Shown: piece after piece, positions 29,186 to 34,640 of the stretch
How positions within the stretch are numbered: the first letter of the stretch is position 1
Layout: the number at the start of each line of letters is the position of its first letter
NCBI GenBank assembly: GCA_009843505.1
Contig: VYDI01000042.1
Span: forward strand, 1-34,640
Reading direction: 5' to 3'
DNA from: Holophagales bacterium
Lineage (GTDB): Bacteria > Acidobacteriota > Thermoanaerobaculia > Multivoradales > Multivoraceae
DNA: 34,640 nt
Notes under the pieces: generated by a model
The model's input: only the letters and a program-made list of their open reading frames with translations
Databases searched by the model: none
Told to the model about the DNA's origin: nothing
Translations under genes and position numbers: made by a program

Positions 29186-31120
29186 TCACGGGCATGCATT
29201 CATCACTGCTCGATGGAAGGGGCCTGGGCCGCCAAACTCGGGATGGTCCTTACCCGCGATATGCAGCATCTCGTGAAGCACTGCGTCGGCTCTCTTGGCA
29301 TTCGAGCCGTTGTAAAAGGGAGAACAAGTGAATATTGTGTTGCGGCCGCCAACTTCAGCGTAAGTAATCCAGGTGGGGTTGTTAGCGCAGTAGTTCGGAG
29401 AGGGATCGCTGCTATCGAAAGACACGTTGGCCAGAGCCCCGACGATGTCTGGCTGTCCGTGCTGGTCAAAGAAATCCCTGCAAGTCTGATTCCGTGCTCG
29501 CGTGGTGGCGTCCGCCCTAGCCGTACTCTCCTTCTGAGCTGGAGTCGGTGACGTTGTTGGTGGCGGCTGCGGTGTTGGCGGCTGCGAAGGGGGCGGCTGC
29601 GGCGGATGGATGACAATCACGACGGGTGGTAGAGGGCTCGGCGTGCTCGTCACGTCGATCTTGTCCTTGAAGACGACGATGCCGTCCACGCACTCCTGAT
29701 CTGCGGGCAGTTCCGTGTCGCCATCGCAACTCAGCACCTCGGGTCCGCCGCCGCCGAAGGCCGCGGTCGACGACTGGGGCACGACGTACCGGTGACAGGA
29801 GCCGTCGAAAGCGAAGTGGCCGACGGGGCAATTGACCATAGCGGTGATCGTCCAGTTGCCCGTTCCTCCAAGGTAAGGGTACACCTGAACGCTGTGCGAC
29901 CCGGCCGCAAGTGTGCCGCTCCAGTCGTCGTCCCTCGTTCCCCAGCGATTCGTGCAGTAGGAGCCATTGACGGAACAGTCGATGTCCCGGTTCATGCCGG
30001 TGAGCGAGATGCTCACGGCCTGGCTCGACGTCAACGAGAACGAATAGGTCCGCCTGGAGCTGTCCGTCTCGGCCGCGTACACGAGCCCCACTCGCGTTTC
30101 CAGCGTGCGCTGTACGGGTGACGGCGTTGACGGCGGCGGGTCAGACGGCGGCGGGTCAGACGGCGGCGGGTCGGACGGCGGCGGGTCGGACGGCGGCGGG
30201 TCGGACGGCAGCGAGGTGGCCGTACCCCTGACGCCCAGCGTCCAGCTACCGGTGCCGCCGCGGTACGGATACACGGTGACGGTGTGCGTCCCGGCGCTGA
30301 GCGTGCCGCTCCAGGAATCGTCGCTCGTTCCCCAGCGGTTCGTGCAGTAGTAGCCATTGACCCGGCAGTCGATGTCACGGTCCATGCCCGTCAGGTTCAC
30401 GGTGACCTGGTCGCTCGACTCCAGCCTGAACCGGTACTCCTTCTGCCCTGAGCCGGTTTCCGACACAGTGAACGGCAACGTGTGGAGCCTCACTGCATCA
30501 ACCGGCGCGTTCGGAGGATCGGCCGGCCGCGGCGGAGGCCCCGGAGGGGAAACCGGGCGCGACGTGGGTGGCGGAGCGGTGACCGTCGTCGTGAAGGTCA
30601 CGGAAGCCGTCGCGCCGGCGCCGTCCCTGACGCTGTACGTCGCCGTGTAGTCGGTGTCGACGGTCACGGTCGGAAGCGTGCCGCTGGCGCGGCGCGTCCC
30701 CGCCGAAAACGAGACCCCCGGCGGCATGCCGGACACGCTGTAGCTGTACGGCGGCGCGCCTCCCGTTGCCGCGGGGAAGACGGTGTCGACCGAGCCGCCG
30801 GACGGCAGGGTGAAGTCCGAGATCGCCGGCAGCGACAGGGAGGACGGTGGCGGAAGGGGTGGCGGAGGTGGCGGCGAAGGTGGCGGCGGAGGCGCGGGCG
30901 GCGGCACGACCGTGGCGCTGAAGCTGACGGAGGCAGAAGAGCGCGCGCCGTCCGTCACGCTGTAGGTGACCCAGTACGTCGTCTCCGACGCGACCGTGGG
31001 CAGCGTGCCGGAGGCGCCCCGAGTGGAGGCAAAGAAGCTGATCCCCGGAGGCAGGCCGGACACGCCGTAGGAGTAAGGGGCGGCGCCGCCGCGCGTTTCG
31101 CCGACGCTGAGGATCCGCGC
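29186..31120 (-). CDS. 5'-truncated Ig/PPC-domain protein with C-terminal metzincin motif
   Basis: About 644 residues remain. In order: two putative-Ig (He_PIG-like) repeats (APYSYGVSGLPPGISF and PPYSYSVSGMPPGVSF), separated by a Pro linker; two PPC-like (pre-peptidase C-terminal) domains with VNLTGMDRDIDC and ISLTGMNRDIDC separated by a DPPPS repeat; a Cys-bearing linker; a Pro/Gln/Thr linker; and a short C-terminal domain with HEMLHIAGKDH (29243-29275), an exact HExxHxxGxxH zinc motif, plus a downstream Met (AVMNACP) that could form the Met-turn. No signal peptide or canonical start exists after the first Ig homology; upstream the frame is only antisense to the recombinase remnant. The protein must have been secreted in its intact form. 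It may now be a pseudogene. Confidence 0.7.
   Translation of the reverse strand, partial: ARILSVGETRGGAAPYSYGVSGLPPGISFFASTRGASGTLPTVASETTYWVTYSVTDGARSSASVSFSATVVPPPAPPPPPSPPPPPPLPPPSSLSLPAISDFTLPSGGSVDTVFPAATGGAPPYSYSVSGMPPGVSFSAGTRRASGTLPTVTVDTDYTATYSVRDGAGATASVTFTTTVTAPPPTSRPVSPPGPPPRPADPPNAPVDAVRLHTLPFTVSETGSGQKEYRFRLESSDQVTVNLTGMDRDIDCRVNGYYCTNRWGTSDDSWSGTLSAGTHTVTVYPYRGGTGSWTLGVRGTATSLPSDPPPSDPPPSDPPPSDPPPSDPPPSTPSPVQRTLETRVGLVYAAETDSSRRTYSFSLTSSQAVSISLTGMNRDIDCSVNGSYCTNRWGTRDDDWSGTLAAGSHSVQVYPYLGGTGNWTITAMVNCPVGHFAFDGSCHRYVVPQSSTAAFGGGGPEVLSCDGDTELPADQECVDGIVVFKDKIDVTSTPSPLPPVVIVIHPPQPPPSQPPTPQPPPTTSPTPAQKESTARADATTRARNQTCRDFFDQHGQPDIVGALANVSFDSSDPSPNYCANNPTWITYAEVGGRNTIFTCSPFYNGSNAKRADAVLHEMLHIAGKDHPEFGGPGPFHRAVMNACP
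30129..30203. repeat. Tandem repeat, five 15-bp units
   Basis: Five units of GACGGCGGCGGGTC followed by A or G. Read on the minus strand they encode the DPPPS linker between the two PPC-like domains. This is a protein-linker microrepeat, prone to slippage in multiples of five residues. Confidence 0.9.
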
Positions 31121-31186
31121 GGACGTCTGACGGCCCGCACCCTCCGCGCCCTGAAGAGGCAACACGCCGAGCGAGGGCGCGGTCAG

Positions 31187-31783
31187 GTGGACGGCCTGAG
31201 ACGGAAGGATGTCGACGCGGCCGCCCGCCTCGCGGCGGCAGAGGGCACGTTGCTCGGCCTGCGCGACGCCGCGCTGCTGCGCCTCGGCAGCGACGCCTTT
31301 CTGAGGATCAGCGAACTCGGAGCCGTCTACGTGGAGCACCTGGTGACCGGTAGGGACGGGAGTGGCTGTCTCAGGCTGCCCCGGAGCAAGACGGACCAGG
31401 AGGGAGAGGGCGAGACGCTCTACGTCTGTCGTGCGACGATGGCCGCCATCGGCGCCTGGCGTGAGGCGTCGGGAGTCTCTTCAGGACCGCTATTCCGCGC
31501 CGTCTCCCGGGACGGCACGCGCGTCGGCGCGACGGCGCTGAGCGAGAGCGCCGTGCGCCAGGTCATCCGGCGGCGCGCCCGGGCCGCGGGCATCGAGGGC
31601 AGAATGAGCGGACACTCGCTCCGCATCGGGAGCGCTCAGTCGCTCGTCGGCAGAGGCGCCTCCACCGCCGAACTCATGCAGGCGGGCAGATGGAACGATC
31701 CCAAGACTGCAACCCGCTATGCCGCCAACGAACTCGCCGCAAACGGCGCCGTCGCACGGTACTTCGAAGACAGCGACGAGTAG
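31187..31783 (+). CDS. 5'-truncated tyrosine recombinase (third copy, different subfamily)
   Basis: Catalytic domain only, 198 residues from GTG 31187. Family-like sequence can be followed back to about 31112 (TARTLRALKRQHAERGRGQ) without a start. Active-site residues are present: Arg in LRISEL, Lys in PRSKTDQEG, HSLRIGSAQ, Trp in the second His position (AGRWNDP) and Tyr in TATRYAANEL. The core-binding domain is absent: upstream of about 31110 the DNA encodes the Ig-domain protein on the other strand. It differs clearly from copies 1 and 2. It is probably inactive without the DNA-clamping domain. An element copy begins three bases after its stop. Confidence 0.75.
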   Translation: MDGLRRKDVDAAARLAAAEGTLLGLRDAALLRLGSDAFLRISELGAVYVEHLVTGRDGSGCLRLPRSKTDQEGEGETLYVCRATMAAIGAWREASGVSSGPLFRAVSRDGTRVGATALSESAVRQVIRRRARAAGIEGRMSGHSLRIGSAQSLVGRGASTAELMQAGRWNDPKTATRYAANELAANGAVARYFEDSDE

Positions 31784-31785
31784 GA

Positions 31786-31861
31786 GCCGGCCTTTCGGCC
31801 GGCGCGTTTCATGGGCCGCCTGCGGCGGCCAGCCGGCGGGAACGCCGGCGCACCCGGTGTG
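31786..31861 (+). repeat. Dispersed palindromic element, full copy between two stop codons
   Basis: Hairpins GCCGGCC-TTTC-GGCCGGC, GGCCGCC-TGC-GGCGGCC and GCCGGC-GGGAAC-GCCGGC, then the tail GCACCCGGTGTG. It fills the 81-bp gap between the convergent recombinase remnant (stop 31781-31783) and HAD hydrolase (stop 31865-31867). Compensating changes keep the stems paired. Confidence 0.88.
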
Positions 31862-31864
31862 TAA

Positions 31865-32596
31865 CTACCGGGGCACGTAGTCCAGCACCTCTTCGAGCGA
31901 GCCGATGTCGCCGTGCGCCGCATCCAGCCACAGCGCCTTGAGGCCGGCCGCCAGCGCGCCTTCGCGGTCCTCGATCTTCGCGTCGCCGACGTGAAGCACG
32001 GAGGCCGGCTCAAGCGCCAGTTCCTGGCAGGCGGCCAGGAAGATCGGTTCGGCCGGTTTCGCCGACCCGACTTCCTCGGAGCAGACCACGGCGTCGAGGT
32101 AGCGCCCTAGTCCGAGATTGGCCAGCACCCGCGGCAAGCGTCGGTCCCAGTTGCTGGTTACCGCGACTCGCAGGCCCCGGCGACGCAGTTTCGTGAGCAC
32201 CTCCCGGCAGCCGGGCCGGAGTTCCCAGGCGTCGGCGCGCTCGAAGCGGGCGAAGAGCTCCGCCGTGGCGAAGGGTCCCGGCGCTTCCCGGTCGAGCAGG
32301 AGACACATGCGGTCCAGAAGATCGCCCCAGAAACCGCGAGCCCCGTTCGGATGGCTGTTGTACCGGTCCTCCCCGCGGGCGAGGCGGCACTCGAACTCCT
32401 TCCAGGCCGTGAGGAAGCCCCGCTCGATGTCGGCGGCGGAGAGTTCGAGGCCGTGGCGGGCGAGGACTTCGGCGTAGATCTCGCCCCGCCGCGGGCAGGC
32501 GATCAGCGTTCCGGTCGCGTCGAGCGAGACGCCGCGAATCGGCGGCGGACCGTCGCGACCCGCGACGACCGGACTCTCTCGTCCGCCCCCGGTCAA
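31865..32596 (-). CDS. HAD-superfamily hydrolase (subfamily IA-like)
   Basis: A 243-residue phosphatase-type HAD protein. Motif I is SLDATGTLI (the DATGT form as in HDHD3-like proteins), the helical cap occupies about residues 40-110, motif II is AVTSNWD, motif III is the Lys in SAKPAEPIF, and motif IV is HVGDAKIEDREGA. The start is TTG at 32596, overlapping the Nudix stop (TTGA); no other start precedes motif I closely, so this rests on the overlap and on family length. The substrate is unknown; it is the last gene of a four-gene operon. The dispersed element abuts its stop codon. Confidence 0.9.
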   Translation of the reverse strand: MTGGGRESPVVAGRDGPPPIRGVSLDATGTLIACPRRGEIYAEVLARHGLELSAADIERGFLTAWKEFECRLARGEDRYNSHPNGARGFWGDLLDRMCLLLDREAPGPFATAELFARFERADAWELRPGCREVLTKLRRRGLRVAVTSNWDRRLPRVLANLGLGRYLDAVVCSEEVGSAKPAEPIFLAACQELALEPASVLHVGDAKIEDREGALAAGLKALWLDAAHGDIGSLEEVLDYVPR

Positions 32597-33159
32597 GAGA
32601 AACCGTACCGGCGGGCGTAGAAGTAGAAGGCCGTGACGACGAGGGAGTGGCTGATCTCGCCGCTGGCGATGAGTTCGGGAACCTCGAGAAGCGGCACGAG
32701 AACCACCTCGAGTTCCTCGCTTCCGTCGCCGATCGGGTCGCCGGTGTGGACCAGGTCGCGGGCCAGCCAAAGGGAGCAGACGTTGTCGAGAATCGCGGGG
32801 TTCGGTTCGACCTCGCCGAGCCGCTCGACCGTTCCCGCCCGGTACCCGGTCTCCTCGTGGAGTTCCCGCGCCGCGGCTACTCCCCCGTCCTCGCCCGGCT
32901 CGACGATGCCGCCGGGGATCTCGAGCGACTCGGCGGCGCGGCCGAAACGCCACTGGCGGACGAACACGACCGTCGCTCCCTTCCCCTCCGCTCCGGGCTC
33001 GGCCTCGATCAGCGGGATCACGTTGACCCAGTCCGCGGACCGCAGGACCACCGCCTGACGCCGGTCCGCGCCGGCGCGCAGCTCCTGCGCCTCGAGCTGC
33101 AGGAGCGGGTGGTCGAACTCGGTGCGGGCCGCCTCGACCTGCCAGGGACGGACCTTCAT
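32593..33159 (-). CDS. Nudix hydrolase (ADP-ribose pyrophosphatase-like)
   Basis: A 188-residue protein with the Nudix box GGIVEPGEDGGVAAARELHEETGY (positions read as G-x5-E-x7-RELxEE-x-G). Such enzymes cleave nucleoside diphosphates linked to another moiety using Mg2+. The preceding REFG-like strand VVFVRQWRFGRAAESLEIPGG fits the ADP-ribose/NDP-sugar branch (FRxxRYxxG...E(V/I)PAG). Length is typical. ATG at 33159; 15 bp after the upstream small membrane protein gene, and overlapping the HAD gene by four bases. Confidence 0.93.
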   Translation of the reverse strand: MKVRPWQVEAARTEFDHPLLQLEAQELRAGADRRQAVVLRSADWVNVIPLIEAEPGAEGKGATVVFVRQWRFGRAAESLEIPGGIVEPGEDGGVAAARELHEETGYRAGTVERLGEVEPNPAILDNVCSLWLARDLVHTGDPIGDGSEELEVVLVPLLEVPELIASGEISHSLVVTAFYFYARRYGFS

Positions 33160-33174
33160 CCGGAGCTCAATCCC

Positions 33175-33429
33175 CTAGTCCTCCCGCTCGAAGGGCGGAC
33201 GGAGGTACTCGAAGCGCAGGACGCGGACGGCCCGGCCGCTGAAGAAGATGAGGACGGCGACGCCGGCGCCGCTCGACAGCGCCATCAGCCAACTGAACTC
33301 CCGCCAGAGCATGACGATCGCGATCGTGAGCCCGCCCATCACGACGGCCGCCACGAGCAGCCGGAAGGCGGTCCGGTCGAACGTCGGCGGCCGGATGGCC
33401 GGCGAGGCGTCGTCTGGGTTCTCCGGCAT
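33175..33429 (-). CDS. Small two-helix membrane protein (hypothetical)
   Basis: An 84-residue protein with a polar N-terminus, two hydrophobic helices (about residues 22-42 LLVAAVVMGGLTIAIVML and 47-66 WLMALSSGAGVAVLIFFSG) and a basic then acidic tail. I do not recognise the family. It lies 12 bp after the glycosyltransferase 9 gene and 15 bp before the Nudix gene, so it is almost certainly in the same operon. The ATG start at 33429 gives a normal soluble N-terminus. Confidence 0.75.
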   Translation of the reverse strand: MPENPDDASPAIRPPTFDRTAFRLLVAAVVMGGLTIAIVMLWREFSWLMALSSGAGVAVLIFFSGRAVRVLRFEYLRPPFERED

Positions 33430-33441
33430 CCCGTGGAGAGC

Positions 33442-34527
33442 TTATGCGGTGTCGAGCCTGGCCAGGCATTCGGCGACCACCGTGTTGGCATCGAGCCTCT
33501 CCAGACAGGCGAAGTCGCCGCGGCTGCAGGTGCGCCGCCAGCACGGCTGGCAGTCCAACCTCTGGTCGAGCTGCACCGCGGCGGACCGCGGCCCGTACGG
33601 ACCGTTGCGGTCAGGATCCGTCGGCCCGAACACCGAAACGCAGGGCACGCCGAGCGCCGCCGCCAGGTGGGCGGGACCGGAATCGCAGCCCAGGAACAGG
33701 GCCGCGCGGCGCAGGAGCGTCGCCAGTTCGCGCAGGTCGGTCGGCGGCGCCAGCAGGACACGACAGCCTTCCCCGGCGGCGACGATCTCCTCAGCCGCCC
33801 GTCGCTCCTCCCCGCCCGCCCAGGCGACGACCACCGGCAGGCCGCGGTCGCCTCCGAGGCGCCGGACGGCCGCCGCGAACCGGCGCGGGGGCCAGCGTTT
33901 CGTGCGCCAGATCGTTCCGGGCGAAACCACCGCGTAGCGGCCATCGCTCAGACCATGAGCCTCGAGGAACGAGAGAGGCCCGGGCTCTGCGTAGTCGGGT
34001 AGATGCCACTCCGCGACCGGACTGGCGGCGCCGGCGAGCAGTCCCGAAGCGCTCAACAAGGCGAGGTTGCGGTCGACGACGTGGCTCACATCCAGACCGA
34101 CGGCAAAGCGCCGGTTGAGGAACAGGGCGTTCAGCTCGCGACTGCCCATCGCCGGGCCGCCGCGGAAGCCGATCCGCCGCCGGGCGCCGCTCCACCATGC
34201 GACCAGGCCGCTCTTGGTGAGGCCCTGGACGTCGAGCGCAGCGTCGTACCGGCAGCTTCTGAGTTCGCGGCGAAAGCGCCGGAGGGCGTCGAGATGCGCG
34301 CCGACGCCGCGGGCGCGACGCGGATACAGGTGGAAGCGGTCGACGCCGGCGTAGCCGCGCAGCAGGGTCGCGGCCGGTTCCTGCACCGCCCAACCGATGA
34401 ACGCGTCCGGGTGGGCGCGGCGAATCGCCGACGCCACCGGCGCCGCATGGATGCAGTCGCCGATCGCGGAAAGGCGGACGAGAAGGACGCGGAGCGGTCG
34501 ACCTGGTTTCTGCTCCGTAGCGGTCAT
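33442..34527 (-). CDS. Glycosyltransferase family 9 (LPS heptosyltransferase-like)
   Basis: A 361-residue GT-B-fold enzyme of the WaaC/WaaF/RfaF family, which adds heptose from ADP-heptose to lipid A-core at the inner membrane. Signature stretches: LLVRLSAIGDCIHAAPVASA at the start, DVQGLTKSGLVAWWSG, VVSPGTIWRTKRWPPRRFA and the nucleotide-sugar-binding FLGCDSGPAHLAAALG, followed by SVFGPTDPDRNGPYG. A Cys-rich end (CQPCWRRTCSRGDFACL) is also common in the family. ATG at 34527. It leads the minus-strand operon down to the HAD gene. It implies an LPS-bearing outer membrane, though other ADP-heptose or hexose acceptors are possible. Confidence 0.93.
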   Translation of the reverse strand: MTATEQKPGRPLRVLLVRLSAIGDCIHAAPVASAIRRAHPDAFIGWAVQEPAATLLRGYAGVDRFHLYPRRARGVGAHLDALRRFRRELRSCRYDAALDVQGLTKSGLVAWWSGARRRIGFRGGPAMGSRELNALFLNRRFAVGLDVSHVVDRNLALLSASGLLAGAASPVAEWHLPDYAEPGPLSFLEAHGLSDGRYAVVSPGTIWRTKRWPPRRFAAAVRRLGGDRGLPVVVAWAGGEERRAAEEIVAAGEGCRVLLAPPTDLRELATLLRRAALFLGCDSGPAHLAAALGVPCVSVFGPTDPDRNGPYGPRSAAVQLDQRLDCQPCWRRTCSRGDFACLERLDANTVVAECLARLDTA

Positions 34528-34569
34528 CCGGTCAAAGCATAAGCCCCGCTGTGGCGGCCGGCTCCGCCG

Positions 34570-34640
34570 TGGTGCGCCCGAAGGGATTCGAACCCCTGAC
34601 CTACGGCTCCGGAGGCCGTCGCTCTATCCAGCTGAGCTAC
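34570..34640 (-). tRNA. tRNA-Arg (anticodon CCG), partial
   Basis: The 3' side is complete with CCA (34572-34570), discriminator A and acceptor strand CGGGCGC. The T arm reads GGGGTTCGAATCCC. The anticodon loop CTCCGGA between ACGGC and GCCGT gives CCG. The first six bases lie beyond the window end. Confidence 0.93.

Noticed and set aside
30129..30203. Regular 15-bp repeats as a possible CRISPR array
   Set aside because: Units are directly tandem with no spacers and encode a DPPPS protein linker.
30482..31100. Plus-strand extension of the third recombinase far upstream
   Set aside because: The Arg-rich translation is antisense to the Ig and PPC domains and has no recombinase similarity before about 31110.

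Overview
This is a high-G+C bacterial chromosome segment with an envelope of Gram-negative type: an ADP-heptose:LPS heptosyltransferase-like enzyme, a predicted lipoprotein and an exopolysaccharide priming transferase are present. My best guess is an Acidobacteriota-like bacterium (Thermoanaerobaculia or relatives). This is an inference, resting mainly on the C-terminal domain of the 25601-27760 protein, which I associate from memory with secreted proteins of that group.

Layout. (1) 1-4521, minus strand: a DUF3604 lipoprotein, a SpoIIE/RsbU-type phosphatase and an unrecognised secreted protein. (2) 4879-12211: two copies of a pair consisting of a tyrosine recombinase and a large soluble hybrid histidine kinase that ends in a receiver and an OmpR-type winged helix. 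A small membrane protein may lie between the second recombinase and its kinase. (3) 12226-13634: tRNA-Ser(UGA) directly behind serS. (4) 13703-21433, plus strand: a polysaccharide locus with a polytopic membrane protein and three glycosyltransferases joined by TTGA, ATGA and GTGA overlaps, followed by a polyprenyl-phosphate sugar-1-phosphate transferase. (5) 21434-24311, minus strand: ispH, purD and ricT, coupled by CTGA and ATGA overlaps. (6) 24476-27760, minus strand: a small probable lipoprotein, an Rrf2 regulator and a GT-C-like membrane protein with an extra C-terminal domain. (7) 27854-31783, accessory: an RHS/YD-like secreted protein, a 5'-truncated Ig/PPC-domain protein ending in a metzincin zinc motif, and a 5'-truncated third tyrosine recombinase meeting it head to head. 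(8) 31865-34527, minus strand: a compact operon of glycosyltransferase 9, a small membrane protein, a Nudix hydrolase and a HAD hydrolase. (9) A partial tRNA-Arg(CCG) runs off the right edge.

Two signals stand out. The first is a dispersed palindromic element of about 74 bp: three successive GC hairpins followed by GCACCCAGTGTG. There are ten full or partial copies. Some sit against stop codons, and four lie inside open reading frames and are translated in different frames, like Rickettsia palindromic elements. The second is the duplicated recombinase plus one-protein two-component regulator module. In the central copy the recombinase lies in the same frame as the preceding kinase, directly after its TAG, and has no ATG, GTG or TTG start for its conserved N-terminal domain.
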